In this document: positions 1-9,488 of the stretch, piece by piece | Layout of the letters: each line of letters begins with the position of its first letter | Numbering within the stretch: position 1 is the stretch's first letter | Source of the DNA: Streptomyces monashensis | GTDB taxonomy: Bacteria; Actinomycetota; Actinomycetes; Streptomycetales; Streptomycetaceae | Direction of reading: 5' to 3' | DNA: 64,000 nt | Assembly: GCF_001866665.1 (NCBI RefSeq) | Contig: NZ_MLYO01000026.1 | Span: forward strand, 94,496-158,495 | Made by a program: the position numbers and the translations under genes | Notes under the pieces: generated by a model | Seen by the model: only the letters and a program-made list of their open reading frames with translations | Told to the model about the DNA's origin: nothing | The model's database searches: none

Positions 1-572
<572 letters not shown>

Positions 573-590
573 CTCACTAAGGTGCAGTAC

Positions 591-1682
591 ATGAGCGATG
601 GCGCCGTGCTGCACGTGAAGGGGCGGGTCCTCGTCGGGCCCGAGGACGTCCGCGACGAGCTGTGGGTGGTCGGGGGCAGGATCTGCCACGACCGCCCCGT
701 CGGGGCGCGGGACGTCACCACCGTCGAGGGCTGGGCGCTGCCCGGCCTCGTCGACGCGCACTGCCACGTCGGCCTCGACGCGCACGGCCCGGTCGACGCG
801 GACACCGCCGAGAAGCAGGCGCGCACCGACCGGGAGGCGGGCGCCCTGCTGCTGCGCGACGCCGGCTCGCCCTCCGACACCCGCTGGATCGACGACCGCG
901 CCGACCTGCCGAAGATCATCCGGGCCGGCCGGCACATCGCCCGCACCCGCCGCTACATCCGCAACTATGCGTGGGAGATCGAGCCCGAGGACCTGGTCGC
1001 CTACGTCGCCCAGGAGGCGAGGCGCGGCGACGGCTGGGTCAAGCTCGTCGGCGACTGGATCGACCGCGACCTCGGCGACCTGTCCGCCTGCTGGCCGCGC
1101 GGGGCGGTCGAGGCGGCGATCAGCGAGGCCCACCGCCTCGGCGCCCGGGTCACCGCCCACTGCTTCGCCACGGACTGCCTGCGCGACCTGGTCGAGGCGG
1201 GCATCGACTGCGTCGAGCACGCCACGGGCCTCACCGACGACCTGATCCCGCTCTTCGCGGAGCGGGGCGTCGCGATCGTCCCCACCCTCGTCAACATCGC
1301 CACCTTCCCGCAGCTCGCGGCCGGCGGCGAGAGCAAGTTCCCGCAGTGGTCCGCGCACATGCGCCGGCTGCACGAACGCCGCTACGACACCGTGCGCGGC
1401 GCCTACGACGCCGGGATCCCGGTCTACGTGGGCACCGACGCCGGCGGCTCGCTGGCGCACGGACTGGTGGGCGCCGAGGTCGCCGAACTGGTCACCGCCG
1501 GCATCCCGCCCGTGGCCGCCCTGTCCGCCACGACCTGGGGCGCCCGCGCCTGGCTCGGCCGGCCCGGACTGGAGGAGGGCGCACCGGCCGATCTGGTGGT
1601 GTACGAGGGCGACCCGCGCGCCGACGTACGGGTGCTGACGGCGCCGCGCCGGGTGGTGCTGAACGGGAAGGTCGTGCAGTAG
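591..1682 (+). CDS. Amidohydrolase family protein (metal-dependent hydrolase)
   Basis: About 363 residues when started at ATG 591; a GTG at 582 is an alternative three codons upstream. The protein has the amidohydrolase layout: a small N-terminal beta part, the metal-binding HxH in GLVDAHCHVG, later histidines in AHCFAT and CVEHATG, and the catalytic-type aspartate in GTDAGGS, then a C-terminal strand typical of imidazolonepropionase-like enzymes. The family hydrolyses amide or ring C-N bonds using one or two divalent metals. The substrate is unknown. Location just after an amino-acid ABC ATPase suggests, as inference only, catabolism of an imported nitrogen compound. Confidence 0.85.
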   Translation: MSDGAVLHVKGRVLVGPEDVRDELWVVGGRICHDRPVGARDVTTVEGWALPGLVDAHCHVGLDAHGPVDADTAEKQARTDREAGALLLRDAGSPSDTRWIDDRADLPKIIRAGRHIARTRRYIRNYAWEIEPEDLVAYVAQEARRGDGWVKLVGDWIDRDLGDLSACWPRGAVEAAISEAHRLGARVTAHCFATDCLRDLVEAGIDCVEHATGLTDDLIPLFAERGVAIVPTLVNIATFPQLAAGGESKFPQWSAHMRRLHERRYDTVRGAYDAGIPVYVGTDAGGSLAHGLVGAEVAELVTAGIPPVAALSATTWGARAWLGRPGLEEGAPADLVVYEGDPRADVRVLTAPRRVVLNGKVVQ

Positions 1683-1837
1683 GAGAGCCGCGGGGGAACG
1701 CTTGTGCTTCACGATTCGAAGAGACGTGCGGAAACGGCCCGATTGAGTGAAGTAACCGGGGAACACTGACCGTTCACCCGTACTGCGTACAAGGTTGACG
1801 GGTCCCAAGCATGTTTCTTCCGGGGAGTCCCACCACC

Positions 1838-2824
1838 TTGAACACCTTGACCAGAGCGAACTTCCGCATGCCCGCCCGTCGTCTCGCCGCCGTGGCGACG
1901 GTCACGGCCCTCGCCGCGGCACCCGCGGTGCTGGGCGCGGGCGCCGCGCACGCGACCGGTGACCACGGTCGCGCCTCCGCCGTCGTCCTGCGCACCGGGC
2001 TCGACGTGTCCCTGCTCAACAAGACCGTCGACGTCCCGCTGACGGTCTCCCTCAACGAGGTCCGGGCGCCGCGGAGCGCCGACAGGACCGCGCTGTCCGC
2101 CCGGCTCGACGGCGTGGACGGCGGCAGGCCGTTCACCGTCCTCGGCGCCGACGTCGCCTCGGCGAAGGCCACGGTGACCGCACGGCGCGCCGAGGGCTCG
2201 GTCCGGCTCGCCCACGCCCGGCTGCACCTCCCCGGGCTGCCCCTGCTGTCCCTGATCGAGGCCGACACGGTCACCGCGCAGGCCGTCTGCGAGGCCGGCA
2301 GGACGCCCGTCGCCGCCGCGAACGTCCTCGGCGGCGTCACGGTCCTCGGCAAGCGCGTCACCCTCACCGCCGGCGGCCCGACCGAGGTGAAGGTGCCCGG
2401 CGTCGGCGAGGTCCGCCTCGATCTGTCCCAGCGGCGCACCACGACCCGCACGGCCGCCGCCACCGCCCTCCGACTCACGGTCTCCGTCAACCCTCCCTCA
2501 GACTCCGTCCGGGGGGACCCCCAGCTCAACGTGGCCGACGTCGAGGGCACGGTCACGCTCGCCCAGGCGACCTGCGAGTCCCCGACGGCCGCGTCCTCGG
2601 GCGACCCGGTGCCGAGCCACGACCCGGCCGCGGGCACGGCGTCGAAGGACGCGGCCGGCAAGGCCGCCCCCGCGTCCGACGTGAAGCCCCAGGGCGGCGT
2701 GTCGAAGAGCAACCTCGCCGAGACCGGCGGCAGTTCGGCGACCCCCTACCTCGCGGGCGGCGCGCTGGCACTGGTCCTGGCGGGCGGGGGAGCGGTGGCG
2801 CTGGCCCGGCGCCGCAGGAGCTGA
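1838..2824 (+). CDS. Secreted, sortase-anchored LAETG protein (SCO1860 family)
   Basis: The N-terminus is a Sec signal peptide: a basic stretch (MPARR), a long Ala/Val core and an AHA-type cleavage site. The C-terminus has the cell-wall sorting signal: LAETG, a hydrophobic Gly/Ala/Leu helix and a short RRRRS tail. This matches the Streptomyces LAETG-anchored family that I recall as SCO1860. The central region is Ala/Val/Thr rich, beta-like, and of unknown function; a Ser/Ala/Pro-rich stalk precedes the LAETG. Sortase would cleave after Thr and link the protein to peptidoglycan; no sortase gene lies in the window. I chose TTG 1838 because GGGGAG lies ten bases upstream; ATG 1811 and ATG 1868 are alternatives. 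The coding sequence contains a palindromic repeat near 2491-2523. Confidence 0.85.
   Translation: MNTLTRANFRMPARRLAAVATVTALAAAPAVLGAGAAHATGDHGRASAVVLRTGLDVSLLNKTVDVPLTVSLNEVRAPRSADRTALSARLDGVDGGRPFTVLGADVASAKATVTARRAEGSVRLAHARLHLPGLPLLSLIEADTVTAQAVCEAGRTPVAAANVLGGVTVLGKRVTLTAGGPTEVKVPGVGEVRLDLSQRRTTTRTAAATALRLTVSVNPPSDSVRGDPQLNVADVEGTVTLAQATCESPTAASSGDPVPSHDPAAGTASKDAAGKAAPASDVKPQGGVSKSNLAETGGSSATPYLAGGALALVLAGGGAVALARRRRS
2491..2523. repeat. Intragenic GC-rich palindromic element, copy 1
   Basis: An imperfect hairpin of C-rich then G-rich arms ends in GGGGGGACCCCCA at 2511-2523. It lies inside the LAETG-protein gene and is translated as a short Pro/Ser/Asp/Arg insert. The same 13-base core recurs inside the chelatase gene at 13717-13729, which suggests a dispersed Streptomyces palindromic repeat tolerated in coding sequence. 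Confidence 0.5.
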
Positions 2825-2851
2825 CGCGGGCCTGACGGACGGCTGACCCCT

Positions 2852-2899
2852 GGCGCCGCCCCCTTTCCCAGCGGTCCCACCGGAAAGGGGGGCGGCGCC
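2852..2899. terminator. Bidirectional hairpin terminator between convergent genes
   Basis: The arms GGCGCCGCCCCCTTTCC and GGAAAGGGGGGCGGCGCC are complementary with one bulged G around a 13-base loop. The hairpin lies between the stop of the LAETG gene (plus strand) and the stop of cobC (minus strand), as expected for a shared terminator. Confidence 0.75.
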
Positions 2900-2903
2900 C
2901 CGG

Positions 2904-3977
2904 TTACGGGAGGGCGGCGGACAGCGCCGAGAGGAACGCGTTGGCCGTCGTCCGGTCGCGCACAGCCACCCGGACCCACTCCTCGCCGAGCCCCGGAAAC
3001 GTGTCACCCCGGCGCACGGCGTAACCGGCCTCGCGCAACCGTCGTCGTACCTGAGCCGCCCCCGCCATCCGGACCAGCACGAACGGCCCCTGCGCGGGAC
3101 CGGTCACCGAGACACCCCGGCCGGCGAGAGCCGTCAGCCCCGCCACCAGATGGGCCCGGTCGGCGGCGATGCGGTGCGCCGCGTGCCCCGCCTCCGCCAG
3201 CGCCCGCGGCGTCACACACGCCTCGGCGGCGGCCAGCGCCGGCGTCGACACCGGCCACAGCGGCTGGGCCTGCTCCAGCGAGGCGATGACCTCCGGCGCG
3301 GCCAGGGCGTACCCGATGCGCAGCCCGGCCAGCCCCCAGGTCTTGGTCAGGCTGCGCAGGACGACCAGCCCGGGCACGTCCGTGCGCCCGGCCAGCGCCT
3401 CCCGCTCGCCCGGCACCGCGTCCATGAACGCCTCGTCCACCACCAACGTCCGTCCGGGCCGGGCGAGTCGGGCGATCCCGTCCGCCGGGTGCAGGACCGA
3501 CGTGGGGTTGGTCGGATTCCCGATCACCACCAGATCGGCGTCCTCGGGCACCGCCGCCGGATCCAGCCGGAACCCGTCCGCCTCCCGCAGCAGCACCCGG
3601 TCCACGCTGTGCCCGGCGTCCCGCAGCGCGGCCTCCGGCTCCGTGAACTGCGGGTGCACGACGACCGGCCGGCGCACCTTCAGCGCCCGGGCCAGCAGTA
3701 CGAACGCCTCCGCCGCCCCGGCCGTCAGCAGCACCCGCTCCACCGGCAGCCCGTGCCGCGCCGCCACCGCCGCCCGCGCGGCCCGCCCGTCCGGGTAGGC
3801 CGCGAGCGAGCCCAGCGACGCGGCGATCCGCTCCCGCAGCCAGGACGGGGGAGTGTCCGCGCGCACGTTGACGGCGAGGTCGACCAGCGCCGAGCCGTCG
3901 TCCCGCACCTCGGCGTCGCCGTGATGCCGCAGATCGTGCCCGGTGTCCCCGGTCCGCCCGGTGTCCTCAGTGCGCAT
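2904..3977 (-). CDS. cobC: PLP-dependent aminotransferase-fold protein, Rv2231c/CobC type (threonine-phosphate decarboxylase-like)
   Basis: A 358-residue fold-type I PLP enzyme of the histidinol-phosphate aminotransferase/CobD(Salmonella) group. Recognisable elements are GNPTNPT (residues ~153-159), the cofactor aspartate in VVDEAF (~180) and the PLP lysine in SLTKTWGLAGLRIGYA (~212). In B12 synthesis this group decarboxylates L-threonine phosphate to (R)-1-amino-2-propanol phosphate, the linker attached by CobD; its position at the end of a cob run supports that role. ATG 3977 gives an 11-base overlap with cbiX; an upstream in-frame start at 4025 would overlap by 59 bases and is less likely. 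Whether it is a decarboxylase or a transaminase cannot be decided from motifs alone. Confidence 0.85.
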   Translation of the reverse strand: MRTEDTGRTGDTGHDLRHHGDAEVRDDGSALVDLAVNVRADTPPSWLRERIAASLGSLAAYPDGRAARAAVAARHGLPVERVLLTAGAAEAFVLLARALKVRRPVVVHPQFTEPEAALRDAGHSVDRVLLREADGFRLDPAAVPEDADLVVIGNPTNPTSVLHPADGIARLARPGRTLVVDEAFMDAVPGEREALAGRTDVPGLVVLRSLTKTWGLAGLRIGYALAAPEVIASLEQAQPLWPVSTPALAAAEACVTPRALAEAGHAAHRIAADRAHLVAGLTALAGRGVSVTGPAQGPFVLVRMAGAAQVRRRLREAGYAVRRGDTFPGLGEEWVRVAVRDRTTANAFLSALSAALP

Positions 3978-4908
3978 GGCTGTGCGTGTGCCCCCCGTGA
4001 TGGTGCTGCCCGTGGCCGTGCCCATGGTCGTGCCCGTCGTCGTCCGGGTGGAAGTGCGGCTGCTGCGGCAGCCCCACCTTGTCCTCGAAACCGGGCAGCG
4101 CGATCCGGTACACGCACGAGTCGCAGTTCATCCGCAGATCGCCCTCGACCGCCTCCGCGTACCGCTCCATCACCAGGTCCAGCAGCTCCGGCTCGGGCCC
4201 GATGACATCGGCGGACCGCACCTCGACCTCCGGGTGCGCGGCCGCCCAGCCCTCGGTCTGCTGCCGCACCCGGTCCGGCAGGATCCCGGTGAACAGGAAG
4301 TAGGGCAGGACGACGATCCGCTTCGCCCCCAGCCGCGCGCACCGGTCCAGCCCGCTCGGCACGTCCGGCGCCGCCAGCGACACGAACGCCGTCTCCACCC
4401 CGGCGTACCCCCGGCCCTCCCACAGCAGCCGCGCCGCCTTGTGCACCTCGGCGTTGGCGTCCGGATCCGTCGATCCGCGCCCGACCAGCAGCACGGTGAC
4501 ATCGGCCCGGTCCCCGGGCGTACGGGCGCCGCCGCCGAGGGCCTCGTCCAGCCGCCGCTCCAGCACGCCCAGCAGCGAGGGGTGCGGGCCCAGCGGCCGG
4601 CCGTAGGTGTACGAGATCCCCGGGTGCCGTTCCTTCTCGCGGGCCAGCGCGGCCGGGATGTCGCCCTTGGCGTGCCCGGCGGACACCAGCATCAGCGGCA
4701 CCGCAGCGAACCGGCGTACGCCCCGCTCGACCAGCTCGGTGACGGCGTCGCCGAGCGGCGGCGGGGACAGCTCGATGAAGCCGCCCGCGACGGGCAGTTC
4801 GGGGTGGCGGCGGCCCAGCTCGCGCACGAAGTCGCGGAACGCCTCGGCTCCGGCCTCGTCCCGGGTGCCGTGGCCGGCGATGAGCAGGGCGGGCGGCGGG
4901 GTGGTCAC
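3967..4908 (-). CDS. cbiX: Sirohydrochlorin cobalto/ferrochelatase, CbiX type, with His-rich tail
   Basis: 313 residues in two CbiX half-domains. The catalytic-type histidines sit in IAGHGTRDEAG (His13) and VSAGHAKGDI (His79). Near the C-terminus is MNCDSC (260-265), matching the MxCxxC reported for long CbiX proteins that carry an Fe-S centre, followed by a tail with about 13 histidines in the last 30 residues. CbiX inserts cobalt (or iron for siroheme) into sirohydrochlorin. GTG 4908 forms a GTGA overlap with the cobH stop and has GAGGAG upstream. Presence beside CobN, the late chelatase, is notable: CbiX here could serve siroheme, early cobalt insertion, or cobalt storage through its tail. 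Confidence 0.9.
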   Translation of the reverse strand: MTTPPPALLIAGHGTRDEAGAEAFRDFVRELGRRHPELPVAGGFIELSPPPLGDAVTELVERGVRRFAAVPLMLVSAGHAKGDIPAALAREKERHPGISYTYGRPLGPHPSLLGVLERRLDEALGGGARTPGDRADVTVLLVGRGSTDPDANAEVHKAARLLWEGRGYAGVETAFVSLAAPDVPSGLDRCARLGAKRIVVLPYFLFTGILPDRVRQQTEGWAAAHPEVEVRSADVIGPEPELLDLVMERYAEAVEGDLRMNCDSCVYRIALPGFEDKVGLPQQPHFHPDDDGHDHGHGHGQHHHGGHTHSHAH

Positions 4909-5492
4909 GGGGTCTCCTCGGGTGAAGTGGGGTGGTACAACAGGGCGTTGAGGGCGGCGGCGGCGACCGCCGACCCGCCCTTCTCGGACACGTTGCTCAC
5001 GGCGGGCAGCCCGCTCTCGCGCAGCGCGGCCTTGGACTCGACCGCGCCGACGAAGCCGACCGGCAGCCCGATGACGAGTGCCGGGGCGGCGTCCAGGGCG
5101 AGCAGTTCCTCCAGCGCGGTGGGGGCGTTGCCGATCACCCACAAGGCACCGGGCCCGACCTGCTCGTACGCCAGCCGGATCGCGTGGGCGGAGCGGGTGA
5201 GCCCCGCGACGGACCCGGCGTCCCTGAGCCGGCACACGGTCTCGCGGCGGGTGATCCCGGCGCCGACCATCTCCACGTCCACCACGACGGGCGCCCCGGC
5301 GTGCAGCGCGGCATGCGCCCTGACCAGGTCGTCCTCGTCGGTCACGAGGTCGGTCGCGTACTCCAGGTCGGCGGCGGAGTGGATGACCCGCTCCACCACC
5401 GCCCGGGTCAGCGGAGGGAAGTGCGAGGTGTCCAGGCGGGCGCGCAACCGCCGGTAGGACTCCTGCTCGATGGGATGGACGATCCGGTTCAC
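4905..5492 (-). CDS. cobH: Precorrin-8X methylmutase
   Basis: A 195-residue CobH/CbiC protein, close to the usual ~210. It moves the C11 methyl group to C12, converting precorrin-8X to hydrogenobyrinic acid. The conserved histidine that acts as proton donor is in RVIHSAADLEY (His38), followed by the family segments VVVDVEMV, GNAPTALEELL and GLPVGFVGAVESK. GTG 5492 overlaps the stop of the cbiG-cobJ gene by four bases (GTGA), and its own stop overlaps cbiX in the same way, so translation is probably coupled along the run. Confidence 0.93.
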   Translation of the reverse strand: MNRIVHPIEQESYRRLRARLDTSHFPPLTRAVVERVIHSAADLEYATDLVTDEDDLVRAHAALHAGAPVVVDVEMVGAGITRRETVCRLRDAGSVAGLTRSAHAIRLAYEQVGPGALWVIGNAPTALEELLALDAAPALVIGLPVGFVGAVESKAALRESGLPAVSNVSEKGGSAVAAAALNALLYHPTSPEETP

Positions 5493-7201
5493 TCGGCTTC
5501 CTCCTGCTCGCCGGGCTGCGCTGCCTGCCAGCGGTAGCCGCGCGGGGTCACCATGCGGCCCGCGACGATCCGGGTCGCGGTGTTGCCGACCGTCACGACC
5601 GTCATCATGTCGACCGTCGCCGGGTCGAGCGCACCGAGGGTGGTCACCCGGCTCGACTCGTCCGGCCGGGACGCATTGCGGACGACACCGACCGGCGTCG
5701 TCGGCTCCCGGTGCCCGGCGAGGATCGCGAGCGCCTTGGGCAGCTGCCAGTCGCGGCCCCGCGAACGCGGGTTGTAGAAGGTGACGACGAGGTCCGCCTC
5801 GGCCGCCGCCCGCACCCGCCGCTCGATGACCTCCCACGGCGTGTGCAGGTCGGACAGGCTGATGGACACGTGGTCGTGGCCCAGCGGCGCGCCCAGGATC
5901 GCCCCGGCGGCCAGCGCGGCCGTCACGCCCGGCACCCCGACCACGTCGATGTCGTCGGACGCCTCGGCCAGCGCCGGGGACGCCATCGCGTACACACCGG
6001 CGTCCCCGCTGCCGATCAGCGCCACCGCCTGCCCCCTGCGCGCCTCCGCGACCGCCGTACGGGCCCGTTCCTCCTCGGCGCCGAGCCCGGACTCCAGCAC
6101 CCGGGTGCCCGGCCGCAGCAGATCGCGGATCTGGTCGACGTACTGGTCGAGCCCCACCAGTACGGAAGCGCGCCGGAGTTCGGCCGTGGCGCGCGGGGTC
6201 AGCAGGTCCCGGGCGCCCGGTCCGAGCCCGACCACCGCGAGCCGCCCGCGCGCCGGACGCCGTACGACGGCACAGGTGGCCATGGCGGGCCGGCCGTCGG
6301 CGCGGACCGACTTCCGCTTGGGGACGAGGAGTTCACCGCCGCCCACCAGCGCGGCCGCCTCCGCCACGGAGGGCGTGCCGACGGCCGCGAGCGGCGCCTG
6401 CGACGGGTGGGGCACCTCGACGGCCGCCAGTTCCTCGGCGGAGTACGTCACCAGCGGGACCCCCAGCCGCTCGGCGGCCGCGACGATCCCCGGCTCCGCC
6501 GACTTGGCGTCCACGGTGGCCAGTTCGGCGACCGACCGCGCCGAGAGGCCCGCCTCCGCGAGCGCCTCCCGGACCAGTCCGAGCACCTCCTCGACCGGCG
6601 CCCCCTTGGACGCGCCGACGCCGACCACCAGCGACGGAGGCCGCAGCAGCACCTCGCGCTCGCCGGGCGCGACGGCCCGGTCGGTCAGCCGGACGGTGTA
6701 CGCCCCGCGCGCGGAGGTGGGCAGGGGCGGCAGCGGCCAGGCCACCTCGGCCTCCAGCGCGACCGGTTCGCCGTCCAGCAGGGCCCGCGAGACCACGGCC
6801 ACCGAACCCTCGTACGGCAGCCCGAGCGTGTCCAGCCCCGGCAGCCCGACCGAGTCCGTCGCCGTCGTCACCACTGGCTCCGCGCCCAGCAACTCGCCCA
6901 CCTCGCGGGCGAGTTCGTTGGCGCCGCCGCCGTGCCCGCCGACGAGTGAGACCGCGTACCGGCCGCCCTCGTCCACGCACACCACGCCCGGGTCGGCGGT
7001 CTTGTCGCCGAGCAGCGGCGCGAGCAGCCGCACGGTCGCGCCCGTCGCGAGGAAGCACACCAGCTGCTCGCACTCCGCGAACGCCGCCCGCACCGCCTCC
7101 CCGACGGGACCGTCGTACACGCGCGTCCGTTCCGGCCACGCCGCCGCCAGCCGGTCCCGCGCAGCCGCCCCCGCCGCGGTGGCGGAAATGAGGCCGATCA
7201 C
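5489..7201 (-). CDS. cobJ: CbiG-CobJ fusion: cobalt-precorrin-5A hydrolase domain + precorrin-3B C17-methyltransferase
   Basis: 570 residues. Residues 1 to ~315 are a full CbiG protein: N-terminal part with SLVGGHGGGANELAR and C-terminal part with VVGVGASKGAP. Residues ~320-570 are a CobJ/CbiH methyltransferase beginning VVGLGPG, with the SAM-pocket segments LIGSGDAGVYAM and GVPGVTAALAAGAILGAPLGHD and the FYNPRSRGR segment. CobJ methylates C17 with ring contraction. CbiG opens the delta-lactone and releases acetaldehyde in the oxygen-independent pathway, so its fusion to CobJ points to a CbiG-style ring contraction even though CobN is also present. GTG 7201 overlaps cobL by four bases. Confidence 0.92.
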   Translation of the reverse strand: MIGLISATAAGAAARDRLAAAWPERTRVYDGPVGEAVRAAFAECEQLVCFLATGATVRLLAPLLGDKTADPGVVCVDEGGRYAVSLVGGHGGGANELAREVGELLGAEPVVTTATDSVGLPGLDTLGLPYEGSVAVVSRALLDGEPVALEAEVAWPLPPLPTSARGAYTVRLTDRAVAPGEREVLLRPPSLVVGVGASKGAPVEEVLGLVREALAEAGLSARSVAELATVDAKSAEPGIVAAAERLGVPLVTYSAEELAAVEVPHPSQAPLAAVGTPSVAEAAALVGGGELLVPKRKSVRADGRPAMATCAVVRRPARGRLAVVGLGPGARDLLTPRATAELRRASVLVGLDQYVDQIRDLLRPGTRVLESGLGAEEERARTAVAEARRGQAVALIGSGDAGVYAMASPALAEASDDIDVVGVPGVTAALAAGAILGAPLGHDHVSISLSDLHTPWEVIERRVRAAAEADLVVTFYNPRSRGRDWQLPKALAILAGHREPTTPVGVVRNASRPDESSRVTTLGALDPATVDMMTVVTVGNTATRIVAGRMVTPRGYRWQAAQPGEQEEAE

Positions 7202-8544
7202 TCGTCAACTCCCTTACTGAATGCCTGGGTTCGCACGCCCCAGAGCAGAAACACAGGATTGGTCGCCGCCAGCCGGGACACCTCGCCCGGCAGCGGCGCC
7301 AGCCGCGAGGCCTGCAACAGCACCCCGTCGCAGGCGAACCCGGCGGCCGTGAGCGCCGCGCGCGCCGCCGGCACCCGGTCGAGCGCGGCCATGGTCACGA
7401 CGACCGTCCGCCGCGCCCGCCGCGCACAGGCGCCGACGATGTCCGGCAGCTCCCGGCCGCCACCGCCGACGAACACCGCGTCGGGATCGTCGAGCCCGGC
7501 CAGCGCCTCCGGTGCCGCGCCGTGCACCACGGCCACGTCGACACCGTGGGCGCGGGCGTTGGCCCGCACGCGCGCCACACCGTCCGCCGCCTTCTCGACG
7601 GCGACGACGGCCGCACCGAGCCGCGCGCACTCCACCGCCACCGAGCCCGACCCGGCGCCCACGTCCCACACCAGGTCGCCGAGCCGGGGCCCGAGCCGGG
7701 CCAGGGCCAGCGCCCGCACCTCGAACTTGGTGATCATCGAGTCCCGGTGCGCGAACGCGTCCTCGTCCAGCGCCCACCCGCCGGGCTGCTCCGGCACCCC
7801 GGCGACCGTGCGCACCGCGCCCAGCGCCCGCGTCTCGTCCAGGCACAGCACCACGCTGACGTCCGTGCCCCAGTCCCGGGCGGCGGCCTCGGCGGGCGTG
7901 ACCCGCTCGACGCGCTCGGCCGCGGAGCCGAGGGCGCGGGCGACGACCAGGACCCGCCCGCGGGACGGGTGCCCCGACGCCGACGAGGACACCGTCTCCG
8001 GTCCGGGGGAGTCGTGTGCGGGCGCGGCCACCGGCCCGGCCGACGCGCTCCCCGGCACCTGCTGGCCGTGCCGCAGCAGCGCCGCCCCCAGTTCCGCCGG
8101 ACCCGCGCCCGGACCCGTCAGCACCGCCACCTTGGGTCGCGCCCGGCACACGTTGACGGCCGTGCGCAGGTCCCGGCCGTGCGCGCTGACCACGACCGCG
8201 TCGTCCCAGGGCAGCCCGATCCGCGCGAACGCCGTCGCCACGGAGGAGACACCCGGCCGTACGTCCAGCCGCCCGGCCCCGAACCGCTCGGCCAGCGCCC
8301 GCACGATCCCGAAGAACCCCGGATCCCCGGAGGCCAGCACGAGCACGGGCAGCTCCTTGCCGACGTACTCCGCGATCGTGTCCAGGGCGGGCGCCAGCGG
8401 CCCGAGGACGACGCGCTCGGCGCCGTCGGGCAGCCGTACGGCGTCCAGGTGCCGCCGCCCGCCGACGACGAGCGCGGCCCCGGCGAGGACCTCTTCCAGC
8501 AGCGGCGCCCCTGCCCCGGTCCCTGTCCCGACGACCGTGATCAA
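7198..8544 (-). CDS. cobL: Precorrin-6Y C5,15-methyltransferase (decarboxylating), CbiE-CbiT fusion
   Basis: 448 residues from a TTG start that forms a TTGA overlap with the cobM stop. The N-terminal half is a CbiE-type SAM methyltransferase (ITVVGTGTGAG at the start, LASGDPGFFG). After a Ser/Pro-rich linker near residues 170-200, the C-terminal half is CbiT with the Rossmann SAM motif VWDVGAGSGSVAVE. Together they methylate C5 and C15 and decarboxylate the C12 acetate of precorrin-6Y. The rare TTG start in a chain of GTGA/ATGA overlaps suggests low de novo initiation and dependence on cobM translation. Confidence 0.92.
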   Translation of the reverse strand: MITVVGTGTGAGAPLLEEVLAGAALVVGGRRHLDAVRLPDGAERVVLGPLAPALDTIAEYVGKELPVLVLASGDPGFFGIVRALAERFGAGRLDVRPGVSSVATAFARIGLPWDDAVVVSAHGRDLRTAVNVCRARPKVAVLTGPGAGPAELGAALLRHGQQVPGSASAGPVAAPAHDSPGPETVSSSASGHPSRGRVLVVARALGSAAERVERVTPAEAAARDWGTDVSVVLCLDETRALGAVRTVAGVPEQPGGWALDEDAFAHRDSMITKFEVRALALARLGPRLGDLVWDVGAGSGSVAVECARLGAAVVAVEKAADGVARVRANARAHGVDVAVVHGAAPEALAGLDDPDAVFVGGGGRELPDIVGACARRARRTVVVTMAALDRVPAARAALTAAGFACDGVLLQASRLAPLPGEVSRLAATNPVFLLWGVRTQAFSKGVDE

Positions 8545-9371
8545 CTCTTCGCCCGCTGCTCGCGCAGGGCCCGCCGGGCCTCCGGGTCGGCCTTGCGATA
8601 CCCGTGGAAGTGCCCCGGGTGGTACAGGTGCGAGCGCGTGCCGTGGGCGTCGAGCGCCGGGCCGACCAGGAAGAGCGTGTGCTTCCAGAGCTTGTGCTCC
8701 TTGACCGTCTCCTCCAGCGTGCCGATCGTGCACTTCACGACCAGCTCCTCCGGCCAGGTCGCCTGGTAGGCGATGACCACGGGGGTGTCGGTGGGGTAGC
8801 CGCCCTCCAGCAGCTCGCGCACCAGCTGGCCGCTGCGGGCGGCCGAGAGGAAGATCGCCATCGTCGTGCCGTGCCGGGCGAACTCCCGGACCTCCTCGCC
8901 GGGCGGCATCGGCGTCTTGCCGCCGCCCAGCCGGGTGAGGACGACGGACTGCGCGACCTCGGGGATCGTCAGCTCGCGCTGCGCGAGGGCGGCCACGGCC
9001 GAGAAGGAGGAGACACCGGGGACGACCTCGGTGGCGATCCCGATCTCCGCGCACCGGTCGAGCTGCTCCTGCGTGCCGCCCCACAGCGCCGGGTCGCCGG
9101 AGTGGATCCGGGCCACCTTCAGGCCCTCGGCGTGGGCGCGCGCGTAGACGGCGACGACGTCCTCCAGGGACATGGCCGCCGAGTCCAGGATCTCCGCCTC
9201 CGCGCGCGCGTGTTCGAGGACCTCCGCCTGGACCAGGCTCGCCGCCCAGATCACCACGTCCGCCTCCGTGATCGCGCGCGCGGCGCGGAACGTCAGCAGG
9301 TCGGCGGCGCCGGGGCCGGCACCGACGAACGTCACCTTGCCGGCGGTGGCATCGATGAGGGCATCGGCCAT
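8541..9371 (-). CDS. cobM: Precorrin-4 C11-methyltransferase
   Basis: 276 residues, standard CobM/CbiF length. It starts with VTFVGAGPGAADLLT, then has HSGDPALWGGTQEQ, PGVSSFSAVAALAQREL and the C-terminal LVGPAL segment of tetrapyrrole methylases. It methylates C11 of precorrin-4. ATG 9371 has AGAGGA upstream and gives the normal N-terminus; an in-frame ATG ten codons further up lacks a site. It is the first gene of the minus-strand run to cobC; the 117 bases to the divergent ZIP gene must hold its promoter. No B12 box is visible there, unlike upstream of cobD. Confidence 0.94.
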   Translation of the reverse strand: MADALIDATAGKVTFVGAGPGAADLLTFRAARAITEADVVIWAASLVQAEVLEHARAEAEILDSAAMSLEDVVAVYARAHAEGLKVARIHSGDPALWGGTQEQLDRCAEIGIATEVVPGVSSFSAVAALAQRELTIPEVAQSVVLTRLGGGKTPMPPGEEVREFARHGTTMAIFLSAARSGQLVRELLEGGYPTDTPVVIAYQATWPEELVVKCTIGTLEETVKEHKLWKHTLFLVGPALDAHGTRSHLYHPGHFHGYRKADPEARRALREQRAKS

Positions 9372-9488
9372 GAGAAAGGTCCTCTCGTACGGAAAACACA
9401 CAGCGGAAGCAGTGAAATGTCAGGGTGTGCGGATATATGGGAGGTGATGGATGTGCGCGAAGGCGCCTCGATCGGATAGCAAGTCCCT

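Noticed and set aside
9372..9488. Second cobalamin riboswitch upstream of cobM
   Set aside because: No GCCACTG box or paired aptamer core is visible in these 117 bases on either strand.
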